Counted from the stretch's first letter, positions 16,759 to 25,646 are shown. The stretch: 64,000 nt of DNA from Mucilaginibacter sp. JRF (GCF_015223065.1 NZ_JADFBY010000013.1:1-64000), one strand, 5' to 3'. Notes: generated by a model not told the origin, from the letters alone. Numbers and translations: made by a program.

Positions 16759-17997
16759 TTAAGCTACTTTTAACTTTTTGAGGTCTGATTTTTCAAACTT
16801 CTCACGGGCATAATCCAAAGTTACGTTCAGTTCTTTCACATCCTTTTGTGATGGGAATTCAAACATCGCGTCTATCATTATCGCTTCGCAAATGGAACGA
16901 AGCCCCCTGGCTCCTAACTTAAATTCCATTGCCTTATCTACTATAAAATCAAGCACTTCATCTTCAAAATCAAGCTTTACACCTTCGTACTCAAACAGTT
17001 TTTTGTATTGTTTAAGCAGCGAGTTCTTAGGCTCGGTAAGTATGTTGTGCAGGGCATCACGGTCAAGCGGGTTAAGGTAAGTTAACACAGGCAAACGACC
17101 GATCAGCTCAGGTATCAACCCGAATGATTTAAGATCCTGCGGGGTGATGTACTTGTACAGATTTTTTAGGTCAACCTCGCTATCATCGCTATTAAACTTG
17201 TAGCCAACAGTTTGCGTGCGCAAACGGCCTGCTATTTTACGCTCAATACCATCAAACGCGCCACCGCATATAAACAGAATATTGCTTGTGTTTACGGTGA
17301 TCATTTTTTGATCGGGATGCTTACGGCCACCTTGTGGTGGTACGTTAACCAGTGTACCTTCAAGTATCTTTAACAAAGCCTGTTGTACACCCTCGCCGGA
17401 TACATCGCGGGTGATGGACGCGTTATCGCTTTTACGGGCTATCTTGTCAACCTCGTCAATATAAACTATACCACGTTCGGCCGCGGTTACATCGTAATCA
17501 GCGGCTTGCAGTAAACGGGTAAGTATACTTTCAACGTCCTCGCCTACGTAACCGGCTTCGGTTAATACGGTGGCATCGCATATACAAAAAGGCACATTTA
17601 AAACCTTGGCCAGTGTTTTAGCCAATAAGGTTTTACCGGTACCGGTTTCGCCCACCATAATGATGTTTGATTTTTCGATCTCGATCTCATCCTTATCAAC
17701 ACGCTGGTTAAGGCGTTTATAGTGATTGTATACCGCTACTGAAAGTATCTTTTTGGCATCGTCCTGACCGATGATGTATTGGTCGAGGTGAGTTTTGATC
17801 TCGCCCGGTTTTAATATCGATGGCGTTGATGGCGATGATTTAACTTTACGAACCTTAAGTTCTTCGGCTAAAATCTCATTAGCCTGATTAACACATTTAT
17901 CGCAAATATGCGCATCTAATCCGGCTATGAGCATCAGGCTATCCTGCTTACCAGCACCACAAAATGAACACCTGATCTCTTTGCTGTTTTTAGTCAT
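16759..17997 (-). CDS. clpX: ATP-dependent unfoldase ClpX
   Basis: A 412-residue AAA+ unfoldase that feeds substrates to ClpP. The N-terminal zinc domain has Cys10, Cys13, Cys32 and Cys35. Walker A is G-E-T-G-T-G-K-T (116-123) and Walker [10 protein letters not shown] (177-185); the pore loop G-Y-V-G-E and sensor-2 G-A-R-G-L-R-S are present. The ClpP-docking loop, I-G-F in E. coli, appears to read V-G-Y (264-266). It is last in the tig-clpP-clpX order, 107 bp after clpP, with a hairpin between them that may modulate read-through. Confidence 0.97.
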   Translation of the reverse strand: MTKNSKEIRCSFCGAGKQDSLMLIAGLDAHICDKCVNQANEILAEELKVRKVKSSPSTPSILKPGEIKTHLDQYIIGQDDAKKILSVAVYNHYKRLNQRVDKDEIEIEKSNIIMVGETGTGKTLLAKTLAKVLNVPFCICDATVLTEAGYVGEDVESILTRLLQAADYDVTAAERGIVYIDEVDKIARKSDNASITRDVSGEGVQQALLKILEGTLVNVPPQGGRKHPDQKMITVNTSNILFICGGAFDGIERKIAGRLRTQTVGYKFNSDDSEVDLKNLYKYITPQDLKSFGLIPELIGRLPVLTYLNPLDRDALHNILTEPKNSLLKQYKKLFEYEGVKLDFEDEVLDFIVDKAMEFKLGARGLRSICEAIMIDAMFEFPSQKDVKELNVTLDYAREKFEKSDLKKLKVA

Positions 17998-18058
17998 TGC
18001 TTTTGCTTTGAGTAAATTGGATAAAATTACTAAAAAATTTCGTCCTTTACAATAGTAT

Positions 18059-18096
18059 ACGCCCCATCACTATTTTTAGTTTTAGCGATAGGGCGT
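18059..18096. terminator. hairpin between clpP and clpX
   Basis: A 14-bp stem (arms 18059-18072 and 18083-18096, two G-U pairs on the minus strand) with a 10-nt A/T loop sits 8 bp after the clpP stop. The plus strand carries a T-rich run after it, while the minus strand flank is not U-rich. It could attenuate clpX, protect the clpP mRNA 3' end, or stop antisense transcription. Confidence 0.5.
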
Positions 18097-18104
18097 TTTA
18101 TTTG

Positions 18105-18812
18105 TTATTTTTTAGGATTGTTACCTCTTAATATCTCATCAACCATACCAAATTCCTTAGCTTCTTCGGCTATCATCCAGTGGTCACGGTCTGATGCATC
18201 CCAAACTTTTTCGAACGGTGCACCGCTATGATCGGCAATGATCTGGTACAGTTCTTTTTTCAGTTTGGTGATCTCGTGGTAAGTGATCTCAATGTCAGAC
18301 TGCTGACCTTGCGCACCGCCTGATGGCTGGTGTATCATCACCCTTGAATGTGGTAACGCTGCACGTTTGCCTTTAGTACCCGCGCATAATAATACCGCGC
18401 CCATTGATGCCGCCATACCTGTACAAATGGTAGCTACATCATTTGAGATGAACTGCATGGTATCATAAATACCCAACCCTGCGTATACCGAACCTCCCGG
18501 TGAGTTAATATAGATCTGGATATCGCGTTTGCTATCTGCCGATTGCAGGAACAGTAATTGTGCCTGTATAATATTGGCAATGCTATCATATATGGCATCA
18601 CCTAAAAAGATGATACGATCCATCATCAGGCGCGAAAAAACGTCCATTTGGGCTACGTTTAGCTGGCGTTCCTCAATAATGTATGGTGTCATGCCCATTG
18701 GCAGGTTAGCCCTGTCAACGTTTGAAATAAATTTATCTACGTGTAAGCTGTTAATGCGGTGGTGCTTTACAGCATATTTTCTGAACTCGTCTCTGTCGAT
18801 ATTACTGCTCAT
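18105..18812 (-). CDS. clpP: ATP-dependent Clp protease proteolytic subunit
   Basis: A 235-residue serine protease subunit that assembles into a double heptamer and degrades proteins delivered by ClpX. The catalytic triad is Ser136 (M-A-A-S-M-G), His161 (M-I-H-Q-P) and Asp210 (S-D-R-D). N-S-P-G-G-S-V marks the oxyanion loop. An N-terminal extension of about 35 residues precedes the mature M-T-P-Y-I-I-E region and may be processed. It lies between tig and clpX; the 240-bp gap from tig contains a terminator-like hairpin, so clpP probably has its own promoter as well. Confidence 0.97.
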   Translation of the reverse strand: MSSNIDRDEFRKYAVKHHRINSLHVDKFISNVDRANLPMGMTPYIIEERQLNVAQMDVFSRLMMDRIIFLGDAIYDSIANIIQAQLLFLQSADSKRDIQIYINSPGGSVYAGLGIYDTMQFISNDVATICTGMAASMGAVLLCAGTKGKRAALPHSRVMIHQPSGGAQGQQSDIEITYHEITKLKKELYQIIADHSGAPFEKVWDASDRDHWMIAEEAKEFGMVDEILRGNNPKK

Positions 18813-18934
18813 TTTGTTTATTGTTTTTTAGGTTGGGCGTTGTTGCCCGGCGTTAAATATATACTTTTTACTTGAATACTATTTTGCGTTTAAGGTTTTC
18901 AAAAAGTAAAAATATTTGGCATTGGTAATGTTAC

Positions 18935-18990
18935 TGACCTCTAATCACTAACCTCCAACCACTGATCACAAAACTCACTACTGACTGCTT
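18935..18990 (-). repeat. degenerate intergenic repeat, AGTGATTAG-like units
   Basis: On the minus strand this stretch strings together near-copies of a unit like AGTGATTAG / GTTAGTGA / AGTGGTTGG, all T, G and A with few C. It is non-coding and lies between tig and clpP. I recall similar low-complexity runs between genes in Sphingobacteriaceae but cannot check it here. Confidence 0.4.
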
Positions 18991-18996
18991 TAAACG

Positions 18997-19026
18997 CCAA
19001 AAGCAACCCTTTCAAGTTGCTTTTGG
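18997..19026 (-). terminator. terminator after tig
   Basis: Perfect 11-bp arms (CCAAAAGCAAC and its complement) around an 8-nt loop, 26 bp after the tig stop. The tail on the minus strand is short (CGTTTAAAG), so termination may be partial. Confidence 0.6.
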
Positions 19027-19052
19027 TGAATTTTATATGGAAAGCTTTTCGC

Positions 19053-20402
19053 TTAGTTTGCCAGTTTGGTAAACTCGTTGTAAGCGATGTCCTTTTTATC
19101 AAGCGTAATGATGCTCTTGATGTAATCAAATACCTTAAGGGCTTTTACTTCTTCAAAAGTACGGTTAGCGTTCTCTTTGTTTTGCAGGTATTGTACAGTG
19201 TACTGGCCTAACTGCTCGTCAGTTAACGGCTGCGGGCTGTACATTCTGAACTGTGCATCCAAACGTTGTTTAGCGGCTTCAAAAACTTCTTCGTACTTGA
19301 TCTCGATGTTGTTCTCAACAATGATCTTGTTAGCTATCAGGGTCCATTTAAGATTTTTTGCGAATTCAGCATAACCTTCGGTCAACTCCTCGTCGCTCAG
19401 TTTCTCGTTAGTAACCTTTAACCAGCGTTTCAAAAACTCGTCAGGCAGCGGGAAATCAACTTTGCCGGTAGCGTAGTTGTATATCTCGTCCTGTAGCTTG
19501 CGCTCGCTGTCTTGCTGCATCATAGCCTCAAGCTCCTCGGTTATCTTAGCTTTGAACTCCTCCTCGGTAGTTACAGTACCTTCACCAAATAATTTATCAA
19601 AGAACTCCTGGTTCAGATCGCTTTCCTCTAAACGATTAACATTTTTAACAGTTAAGCGGAAGTTTGATTTAAGGTCGGCAGCGGTATCCTCGTCTATTTT
19701 CAACAAACCGGCAATTTTAGCCGCGTCGCCTTCAAATGCTTTCTGAATATCAAACTCAACAGTATCATCTTTCTTTAAACCGATCAATGAAGTTTTGATA
19801 GCCTCATCCTTAACCTGATCTAAACGAACCGATACCGTTTCGCTAATACCACCTTCAAAAACAGAGCCATCCGGTGAAAGCTGCTCTAATAGCGAGTAAA
19901 GCACATCATCATCTGCCGATACGTCAGGATTTGTCATTTTGCCATAGCTGCGACGGATATTTTTGGTACGTGATGCCAGTGTTTCGTCGTCAACCTTGAT
20001 AACGTATTGCGTAACCTGATCTTTTGAAGTAAACTCCAGATCAAACTCAGGTGCCAAACCAATTTCGTAGTTAAACTCAAAAGTATCGGCAAAATCCCAG
20101 TTGTACTCTTTCTCGTCATCTACCTTTGGCAGCGGCTGACCTAATATATTCAGCTTTTGCTCGTCAATGTAGTTGTTCAGTGTATCTGATAACAGGTTGT
20201 TGATCTCATCAACCAATATGCTTTTGCCATACATTTTTTTAATGTGGCCGGCCGGCACCATACCCGGACGGAAACCCGGAAGCTTGGCTTTTTTAGCGTG
20301 GTCTTTAATGGCCTTGTCAACACGTGGAGAGTAATCTTCCGGTGCAAGGTTAATTTTAAGAACGGAGTTCAGGTTATCAACTTTTTCCTGTGTAATATTC
20401 AT
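19053..20402 (-). CDS. tig: trigger factor
   Basis: A 449-residue ribosome-bound chaperone that meets nascent chains at the exit tunnel. The ribosome-docking signature G-F-R-P-G-M-V-P is at residues 43-50. The length equals the usual one, although the middle PPIase-like part is divergent, as is common in Bacteroidota. It heads the tig-clpP-clpX proteostasis cluster. A -7 box at 20462-20469 suggests a promoter that overlaps the 3' end region of the cytochrome gene. Confidence 0.95.
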   Translation of the reverse strand: MNITQEKVDNLNSVLKINLAPEDYSPRVDKAIKDHAKKAKLPGFRPGMVPAGHIKKMYGKSILVDEINNLLSDTLNNYIDEQKLNILGQPLPKVDDEKEYNWDFADTFEFNYEIGLAPEFDLEFTSKDQVTQYVIKVDDETLASRTKNIRRSYGKMTNPDVSADDDVLYSLLEQLSPDGSVFEGGISETVSVRLDQVKDEAIKTSLIGLKKDDTVEFDIQKAFEGDAAKIAGLLKIDEDTAADLKSNFRLTVKNVNRLEESDLNQEFFDKLFGEGTVTTEEEFKAKITEELEAMMQQDSERKLQDEIYNYATGKVDFPLPDEFLKRWLKVTNEKLSDEELTEGYAEFAKNLKWTLIANKIIVENNIEIKYEEVFEAAKQRLDAQFRMYSPQPLTDEQLGQYTVQYLQNKENANRTFEEVKALKVFDYIKSIITLDKKDIAYNEFTKLAN

Positions 20403-20461
20403 CTTCTGCGGATATTTAATTTATAACAGGGCACGGCCGCGCCGTACCTTATTTTGAGGCG

Positions 20462-20469
20462 CAAAAGTA
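20462..20469 (-). promoter_or_regulatory. -7 box of tig
   Basis: TACTTTTG on the minus strand fits TAnnTTTG. No clear -33 element is visible; it would fall at the very end of the upstream cytochrome gene. A GC-rich hairpin (near 20427-20445) follows in the tig leader. Confidence 0.4.
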
Positions 20470-20485
20470 TGAATTTTATTTCAAA

Positions 20486-21475
20486 TTATTTAGCTGCAAA
20501 TGAGTTGGCCTGAAATTTTACTACCGGGTTTTGTACAGGCTTAATAGTTTTAAGGTAAGCGTACATGGCTTCAAGGTCTGAAACCTTCATGCTGCCGTAT
20601 TTCCACCAGGGCATAATGGTTTGAAATTCGCCCGGTTTAACAGCTACAGGCTGCATACCCCCATCAGCAAACTGACGGAAACGTGCCACAAATTCCTGTT
20701 TGCTCCATTTGCCTATACCTGTTTCCTTATCGGGTGTTATGTTTGATGATTTTAGCGTAGCGCCCGGCATATTAAACGCCTTGCCCCCGGCAAATTCAAG
20801 CCCGGCTATCAGCTTACCCTTATCATCCTGACTGTGGCAATCGCGGCAGGCGGCTGTTTGTACCAGGTATTCACCATATTTAAGCGTATCGCTCTCGGGC
20901 GGGCGGGTGCTTAGCGTAGCCGGCTGCGGCATGGTGTTCACTATAAAATTCAGCGGAAAATCGAGCTGATGCGCCGGGTAATTCTTACCCTCCGGTTTTA
21001 GTGTGCGCAGGTAGGCAATAATAGCGTATACATCCTCCCTATCCATTTTTGAGTAATACATCCACGGCATTATTGGGAATATAGCCGAGCCATCCTTTTT
21101 AACGCCTGTGGTTATAGCGCGGAATAACTCGCCATCCGTCCACCCTTTTAAATTAAGCGGGGTAATGTTGGGTACATATACAACTCCCGGAAAGCCGATC
21201 TTCTGATCAAACTTATCACCACCGGCACCTATATGCGTGGTATCAATTGGGCCGGCAAATTTTGAGAAATCGCGGGTGGAGTGGCAGTCCACACATACGG
21301 CAACATGGTTGGCCAGGTACTTACCTCGTTCAATACGCTGAGGGGTTAGCTCAACGCTTATTTTTTCGGGATCGCCCACATCGGGCAGCGCGTAGTTTAC
21401 GTATGATAGCCCCGAAATGGCTACCACAACTACCAATAGCAGTATAACCGCTATCCATTTAACTAACTTTTTCAT
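20486..21475 (-). CDS. membrane-anchored diheme cytochrome c
   Basis: 329 residues with one N-terminal transmembrane anchor (residues 6-28) and two c-type heme sites, C-V-D-C-H (61-65) and C-R-D-C-H (210-214). Each cytochrome domain has a candidate axial Met, in M-P-W-M-Y-Y-S-K-M and I-M-P-W-W-K-Y-G-S-M. This tandem layout resembles the cytochrome subunits of periplasmic alcohol, aldehyde or gluconate dehydrogenases, but no dehydrogenase gene adjoins it, so it may shuttle electrons on its own. It appears monocistronic, with tig downstream on its own promoter. Confidence 0.85.
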   Translation of the reverse strand: MKKLVKWIAVILLLVVVVAISGLSYVNYALPDVGDPEKISVELTPQRIERGKYLANHVAVCVDCHSTRDFSKFAGPIDTTHIGAGGDKFDQKIGFPGVVYVPNITPLNLKGWTDGELFRAITTGVKKDGSAIFPIMPWMYYSKMDREDVYAIIAYLRTLKPEGKNYPAHQLDFPLNFIVNTMPQPATLSTRPPESDTLKYGEYLVQTAACRDCHSQDDKGKLIAGLEFAGGKAFNMPGATLKSSNITPDKETGIGKWSKQEFVARFRQFADGGMQPVAVKPGEFQTIMPWWKYGSMKVSDLEAMYAYLKTIKPVQNPVVKFQANSFAAK

Positions 21476-21587
21476 TGTGTGGTTTGGTTGTGATTGTTTT
21501 TGTGTTAATGCTAAGACGCAAACACACCAACAAATGCTACAACTAAATTTAAAAAAATGTCAGTCAACACTTTATCGCATAATCGAA

Positions 21588-21618
21588 ACAAAAAAAGCCT
21601 GCCTTTTGGGCAAGCTTT
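21588..21618 (-). terminator. terminator after the GIN-domain lipoprotein gene
   Basis: On the minus strand AAGCTTGCC pairs with GGCAGGCTT (one G-U) around CAAAA, followed by a run of T residues. This is a standard intrinsic terminator, 22 nt after the stop. Confidence 0.85.
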
Positions 21619-21639
21619 AATAATATTATTAAGTAAAAA

Positions 21640-22356
21640 TTAGTCTATCTTTTTCAGGGTTGATGAACCTGTTTCCTGGTTTTTAACATCGGTTGGGTTG
21701 CCACGATACTCAATTGTTGATGAACCTGTAGTTTTTACCACCAATGATTTTAGCGCGTTCACTTTATATTCGCCGGCGCCAGTGGTTTCAATATTGTATT
21801 TGCCTACCACAAAATCAAGTGCCTCAACTTTACCGCTACCTTTAAGGCTAATGGTGTTTGATGCCGCCTGGCCTTTCAGCTTTATATCGGTTGATCCGCT
21901 GCCTTCCGTACGTACGTTGGCCGCGCTTAGGTCAAGATCGGTACTGCCCGCACCTGCCAGCTCAATGGCAATATCCTTTACATTCAATCTGCCCGCGCTG
22001 CTGAACTTTACCGCGCCTGATCCCTTTAATTCTTCCAGATTTTTCACGCCGATAACTATTTGCGCGTCATCGCTACCGCAAATGTTGCGCGCGTTTGATA
22101 TTTTTAGTGTGCCGCCGCTTACTTCGGTTTCAACAAATTCAAGCAGGTTATCGTCAATACTCAGGTCAACATTAAGCGAGCTATCCTGCTTTAAAATCAC
22201 TTTAAAACCGCCCTCAACCTGAATGCGACTAAAATCAGTAACCTTACGACTTTCGGTTTTCAATGTGCCCGAGCCTTTTTTGCATTTTACGTTACATGAT
22301 GTAAATGAAAGGGTTGCCGCGGCGGCAATAGCGATGGTGTATAGTATAGTTTTCAT
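21640..22356 (-). CDS. GIN-domain (DUF2807) lipoprotein
   Basis: 238 residues. ATG 22356 begins a lipoprotein signal (MKTILYTIA, with Cys at S-F-T-S-C); the longer reading from 22482 adds 42 residues that do not look like a signal. The rest is a head GIN domain, a right-handed parallel beta helix with repeating V-x-G-S/A-G-S-x-x-I/L turns (for example L-K-G-S-G-A-V, E-L-A-G-A-G-S-T-D-L, T-E-G-S-G-S-T-D-I). Such proteins are called putative adhesins, with unknown ligand. It follows a second GIN-type gene on the same strand, but a strong terminator separates them. Confidence 0.85.
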   Translation of the reverse strand: MKTILYTIAIAAAATLSFTSCNVKCKKGSGTLKTESRKVTDFSRIQVEGGFKVILKQDSSLNVDLSIDDNLLEFVETEVSGGTLKISNARNICGSDDAQIVIGVKNLEELKGSGAVKFSSAGRLNVKDIAIELAGAGSTDLDLSAANVRTEGSGSTDIKLKGQAASNTISLKGSGKVEALDFVVGKYNIETTGAGEYKVNALKSLVVKTTGSSTIEYRGNPTDVKNQETGSSTLKKID

Positions 22357-22423
22357 GATCGGGTTAGTTTGTTCTCTTTTGGTTTTGATGCTGATTGTGC
22401 CTGTGAAGTTACACTTTAAATTA

Positions 22424-22456
22424 GAAAAGCCATCATTTGTACACTGATGGCTTTTC
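22424..22456 (-). terminator. terminator between the two GIN-domain genes
   Basis: Perfect 12-bp arms (GAAAAGCCATCA and its complement) with a 9-nt loop and a TTTTCTAATTT tail on the minus strand, 35 nt after the stop at 22492. Confidence 0.8.
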
Positions 22457-22491
22457 GCAGAATATATGATGGACTTTTGCAAAAGTGATGC

Positions 22492-23097
22492 TTAAAGCGC
22501 AGCCAGCTCATTTTTAGCGGCGGCATATTTTTCGGCGCTTTTTGCTACCTGTGCTTTACCCATGGCTACCAGTTTGCCATAGTTAACACTGGTTGAGCGG
22601 CCGTAGTTCAGGGCATAATCTGTAACGTTACCGGTAAGATCGGCTTTGGCGTTATCGTTAACTTTGATGTTAGCGCTGTATGATTCGATGTTCAATTGAG
22701 CGGCAGCATTATTGTTCAACTGAACATCAAGGTTAATGGCTGACAGGGTACCGAATGATTTTACGGTTGCGTTATCAAAAGCGGCAATTGAGCGAAGATC
22801 ATTTGCTGATACCCATACAACCAGTTTTTTTGCTGTGTATGATGAGATGCGCAGTACGCCGTTTGTGTTTTGTACTAAAGCGCTTTCGGTATAGTAGCGG
22901 TTGTAAACCTTTACACGGTCGTTAACGCTGTTTGATACATATAGTTCAACGTTGCCGCGAACTTCAATTTTGCTGATGCTTTTAACATCATTTAATACGG
23001 TAACGGCATTGTCGTTAATGTTATCAGCCTTGGCTGAATTTACTGAACCAAAAGCTAATGAGCAGATAGTGGCGATGGTGATTATGGTAGTTTTCAT
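22492..23097 (-). CDS. exported GIN-domain-like (DUF2807) protein
   Basis: 201 residues with a signal peptide (MKTTIITIATICSLAFGSVNSAKA). The body resembles a half-length DUF2807 domain: S-K-I-E-V-R-G-N-V-E-L-Y-V-S near the start matches the opening strand of GIN proteins, and N-N-N-A-A-A-Q-L-N-I and D-N-A-K-A-D-L are beta-helix turns. Unlike its neighbour it has no lipobox. Function unknown, perhaps surface attachment or envelope stress. The region before it holds a stem-loop and a 21-bp-spaced direct repeat that may bind a regulator. Confidence 0.75.
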   Translation of the reverse strand: MKTTIITIATICSLAFGSVNSAKADNINDNAVTVLNDVKSISKIEVRGNVELYVSNSVNDRVKVYNRYYTESALVQNTNGVLRISSYTAKKLVVWVSANDLRSIAAFDNATVKSFGTLSAINLDVQLNNNAAAQLNIESYSANIKVNDNAKADLTGNVTDYALNYGRSTSVNYGKLVAMGKAQVAKSAEKYAAAKNELAAL

Positions 23098-23173
23098 GAC
23101 TTTATGATTTTGATAGTGAATTATTTATGTTTCTTTTTAAATACATCAATAAGACACTGCCACCCCACCCAAC

Positions 23174-23207
23174 GTTACAGCCGTTTAGCCCCAAATAGGC
23201 GTAACGG
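23174..23207. other. stem-loop upstream of the GIN-domain gene
   Basis: CGTTAC-A-GCC pairs with GGC-GTAACG with one bulged A and a 15-nt loop. It lies about 80-110 bp before the ATG at 23097, in a likely leader or promoter region. Confidence 0.35.
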
Positions 23208-23215
23208 CCCTAAAT

Positions 23216-23247
23216 ATCGGTGAACAGCCAAAATGTATCGGCGAACC
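23216..23247. promoter_or_regulatory. direct repeat, possible response-regulator site
   Basis: TATCGGTGAAC at 23216-23226 and TATCGGCGAAC at 23237-23247 differ by one base and are offset by 21 bp, two helical turns. This spacing is typical of paired sites for LytTR-type response regulators, although no such gene is in the window. Confidence 0.4.
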
Positions 23248-23290
23248 GGTGATATTTTTTTCATCATCAGGCGTAAATCATACCCCATAA

Positions 23291-23328
23291 AAAGCAAAAA
23301 TACCCGCGCTGCATGGCAACGCGGGTAT
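23291..23328 (-). terminator. terminator after the GH3 gene
   Basis: Perfect 9-bp arms (ATACCCGCG and its complement) with an 11-nt loop, followed by TTTTTGCTTTTT on the minus strand. A strong intrinsic terminator, 34 nt after the stop. Confidence 0.9.
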
Positions 23329-23362
23329 CATAAAATTGAATATTATAACCTTAGCTAAACGA

Positions 23363-25528
23363 TTACTTTACGGTAAAGCTGGCTGCTAAAGCCTCATCAG
23401 CCGAGTTATTGCCGATGTTCAGGGTGTAAGTGCCCGGATACAGCTTCCATTTGTTAGCTTTCAGATCCCACTTTTGCAGATCGCTTACCGGTATTTTAAT
23501 GGTAGCGGTTTGCTGACCGCCTTTGGATACGGTTACACGCTTAAAGCCTTTTAACTCCTTTAGCGGCATACGCTCGCCTTGCGGATATTTGATGTAGGCC
23601 TGCACCACCTCGTCGCCATCCATAGCGCCGGTGTTGGTTACGTTGACCGATACGGTGATAGAATCCTTAGCACCGTAGCTTTTTTGTGGCTGCGCTTTCC
23701 AGTCGAACTTAAACGAGGTGTAGCTCATGCCAAAACCGAACGGATATTGCACCGGGCCGGTAAAGTAACGGTAGGTACGATCTTTCATGTTATAGTTATC
23801 ATACGCCGGCAGATCATTGATCGACTTATAGAAAGTTAACGGCAAGTGGCCTGATGGCGAATATTTACCGAATAATATATCGGCCAGGGCGTTACCACCC
23901 TGCTCGCCCGGATACCAGGCTAATATAATGGCATCAGCATAAGGCGCTATCTCAGCAATATCAACATCACTGCCCGATGTTACTACGGCAATAATAGGCT
24001 TGGTCACTTTTTTGCGCAGTTCCTTTAAAAAAGCGATGTTATCAGCCGGAAGGCTCAATGTTTTTTTATCGCCACCACTTTCAGACAGGAAGGCATCACC
24101 TGCCTCACCCTCCAATACCGGGGTTAAACCAACTACGGCTACTGTAACATCAGCATTACCTGCCGACCATATACCGCCAAAGTGCATAGTATCTTTATTA
24201 CCCGAACCCAGATCGTACTCAACTCGTGTAGCTGGACCAACCGCCGCGGTTATACCCTCCACAAAGTTCACCATGCGGCTGCTCACACCATGATAGTTAG
24301 CTACCAGCGCATCTAACGATGCCGCGCTCGAACCTACCACCATAATGCTTGAGTAATCCTGTTTGCTTAAAGGCAATATGTTCTTTTCGTTTTTAAGCAA
24401 TACCATACTTTGCAGTGCTGCCTTGCGGGCAAGGGCTACGTGGTAATCGTTATGCACACTATCGGCACCGTAACCGGCGTAAGGTGAGCTTGCGGCCTCA
24501 TCATAAAAACCCAATTTGAACTGCGTGCGCAAAATTTGCGAAAGCGATTGGTTCACCTCTTTCTCGGTGATCAGTTTCTTGTTGATGGCGTTCTCAATAT
24601 CGCTTTGGAAAATGCTTGAACAATCAAGGTTAGTACCCGCTTTTATAGCCGCTGCCGCTACCGATACCTTGTCGGGCAGTACCTTGTGCGTTAAATAAAT
24701 GTCATCCAACGCACCGCAGTCGGTAACCACGTGGCCTTTAAAGCCCCACTCGCCGCGCAGTATCTGGGTTATCAGTTTTTTATTGGTTGATGTTGGCACG
24801 CCGTTAACACGGTTATAGGCCGTCATTACCGATTCTACACCGGCATCAACCAGTTTATGGAAAGCGTACAGGTATGTTTCGCGCAGATCCTTTTCATCAA
24901 CCTTGGCATCAAAAAAGTCGCGCTGCGCTTCAGGGCCGCTGTGCACCGCAAAGTGTTTGGCCGTTGCTGATGTTTTAAGGTGAGCCGGATCATTACCCTG
25001 CATACCTTTAATATAGGCGCTGCCGATGGTACCTGTCAGGAACGGGTCTTCGCCATAAGTTTCCTGTCCGCGGCCCCAGCGTGGGTCACGAAATATATTA
25101 ATGTTGGGCGACCAAAAGGTTAAACCCATATACATCAAACGCCTGTTTTGCTTTGTCGACAAATTGTATTTAGCCCGAGCCTCGGTTGATATGGCGCTTG
25201 CCACCTCATTCACCAGCCCATCATTAAATGTTGCAGCCATAGCAATAGCCTGCGGAAAAACCGTAGCCTCGCCCGCCCTTGCCACACCGTGCAAGCTCTC
25301 GTTCCACCAGTTGTATGATGGTATGCCCAGGCGTTTAACTTCGGCACTGCGGTAACCCATCAGGGATGCTTTTTCGGGTAATGATAATTCGGAGATCAGC
25401 GCGTTCACACGGGTATTAACGGGCAAACTTTCGTCGCGAAATTTAGGCTTGTTTTGCCCCTTGCTGATAAAACTGCATGTACATGCCGCGGCTAACAGTA
25501 TGTACTTAATGTTTGGCTTAATTGTCAT
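23363..25528 (-). CDS. GH3 glycoside hydrolase, beta-xylosidase/glucosidase type
   Basis: 721 residues, exported: the signal runs to about residue 25 (an A-A-A-C could also serve as a lipobox). The domain order is the TIM-barrel, the alpha/beta sandwich and a C-terminal fibronectin-III-like domain. N-W-W-N-E-S-L-H-G-V-A-R and F-R-D-P-R-W-G-R-G-Q-E-T-Y-G-E-D-P are typical of the GH3 group that includes beta-xylosidases; Asp270 in V-V-T-D-C-G is the nucleophile. In this locus it could remove beta-1,2-xylose from plant N-glycans, but glucosidase activity is also possible. A LacI-type operator sits just before it. Confidence 0.9.
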   Translation of the reverse strand: MTIKPNIKYILLAAACTCSFISKGQNKPKFRDESLPVNTRVNALISELSLPEKASLMGYRSAEVKRLGIPSYNWWNESLHGVARAGEATVFPQAIAMAATFNDGLVNEVASAISTEARAKYNLSTKQNRRLMYMGLTFWSPNINIFRDPRWGRGQETYGEDPFLTGTIGSAYIKGMQGNDPAHLKTSATAKHFAVHSGPEAQRDFFDAKVDEKDLRETYLYAFHKLVDAGVESVMTAYNRVNGVPTSTNKKLITQILRGEWGFKGHVVTDCGALDDIYLTHKVLPDKVSVAAAAIKAGTNLDCSSIFQSDIENAINKKLITEKEVNQSLSQILRTQFKLGFYDEAASSPYAGYGADSVHNDYHVALARKAALQSMVLLKNEKNILPLSKQDYSSIMVVGSSAASLDALVANYHGVSSRMVNFVEGITAAVGPATRVEYDLGSGNKDTMHFGGIWSAGNADVTVAVVGLTPVLEGEAGDAFLSESGGDKKTLSLPADNIAFLKELRKKVTKPIIAVVTSGSDVDIAEIAPYADAIILAWYPGEQGGNALADILFGKYSPSGHLPLTFYKSINDLPAYDNYNMKDRTYRYFTGPVQYPFGFGMSYTSFKFDWKAQPQKSYGAKDSITVSVNVTNTGAMDGDEVVQAYIKYPQGERMPLKELKGFKRVTVSKGGQQTATIKIPVSDLQKWDLKANKWKLYPGTYTLNIGNNSADEALAASFTVK

Positions 25529-25541
25529 AGCTTAAAAAATT

Positions 25542-25557
25542 ATGCAATCGGTTGCAT
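25542..25557 (-). promoter_or_regulatory. LacI-family operator upstream of the GH3 gene
   Basis: ATGCAATCGGTTGCAT: 6-bp palindromic arms around a central CG, the hallmark of LacI-type sites, 13 bp before the GH3 ATG. It probably lets a sugar-responsive repressor control this gene. No lacI-type gene is in the window, so the regulator would act from elsewhere. Confidence 0.6.
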
Positions 25558-25646
25558 TGAGAATTACAAGAATATTAATAAATTTCGAAAAATAAATACA
25601 TTTTAAAATTTTAGTAAAAGTATTTGTGTTTTTATAAATATTTTAA

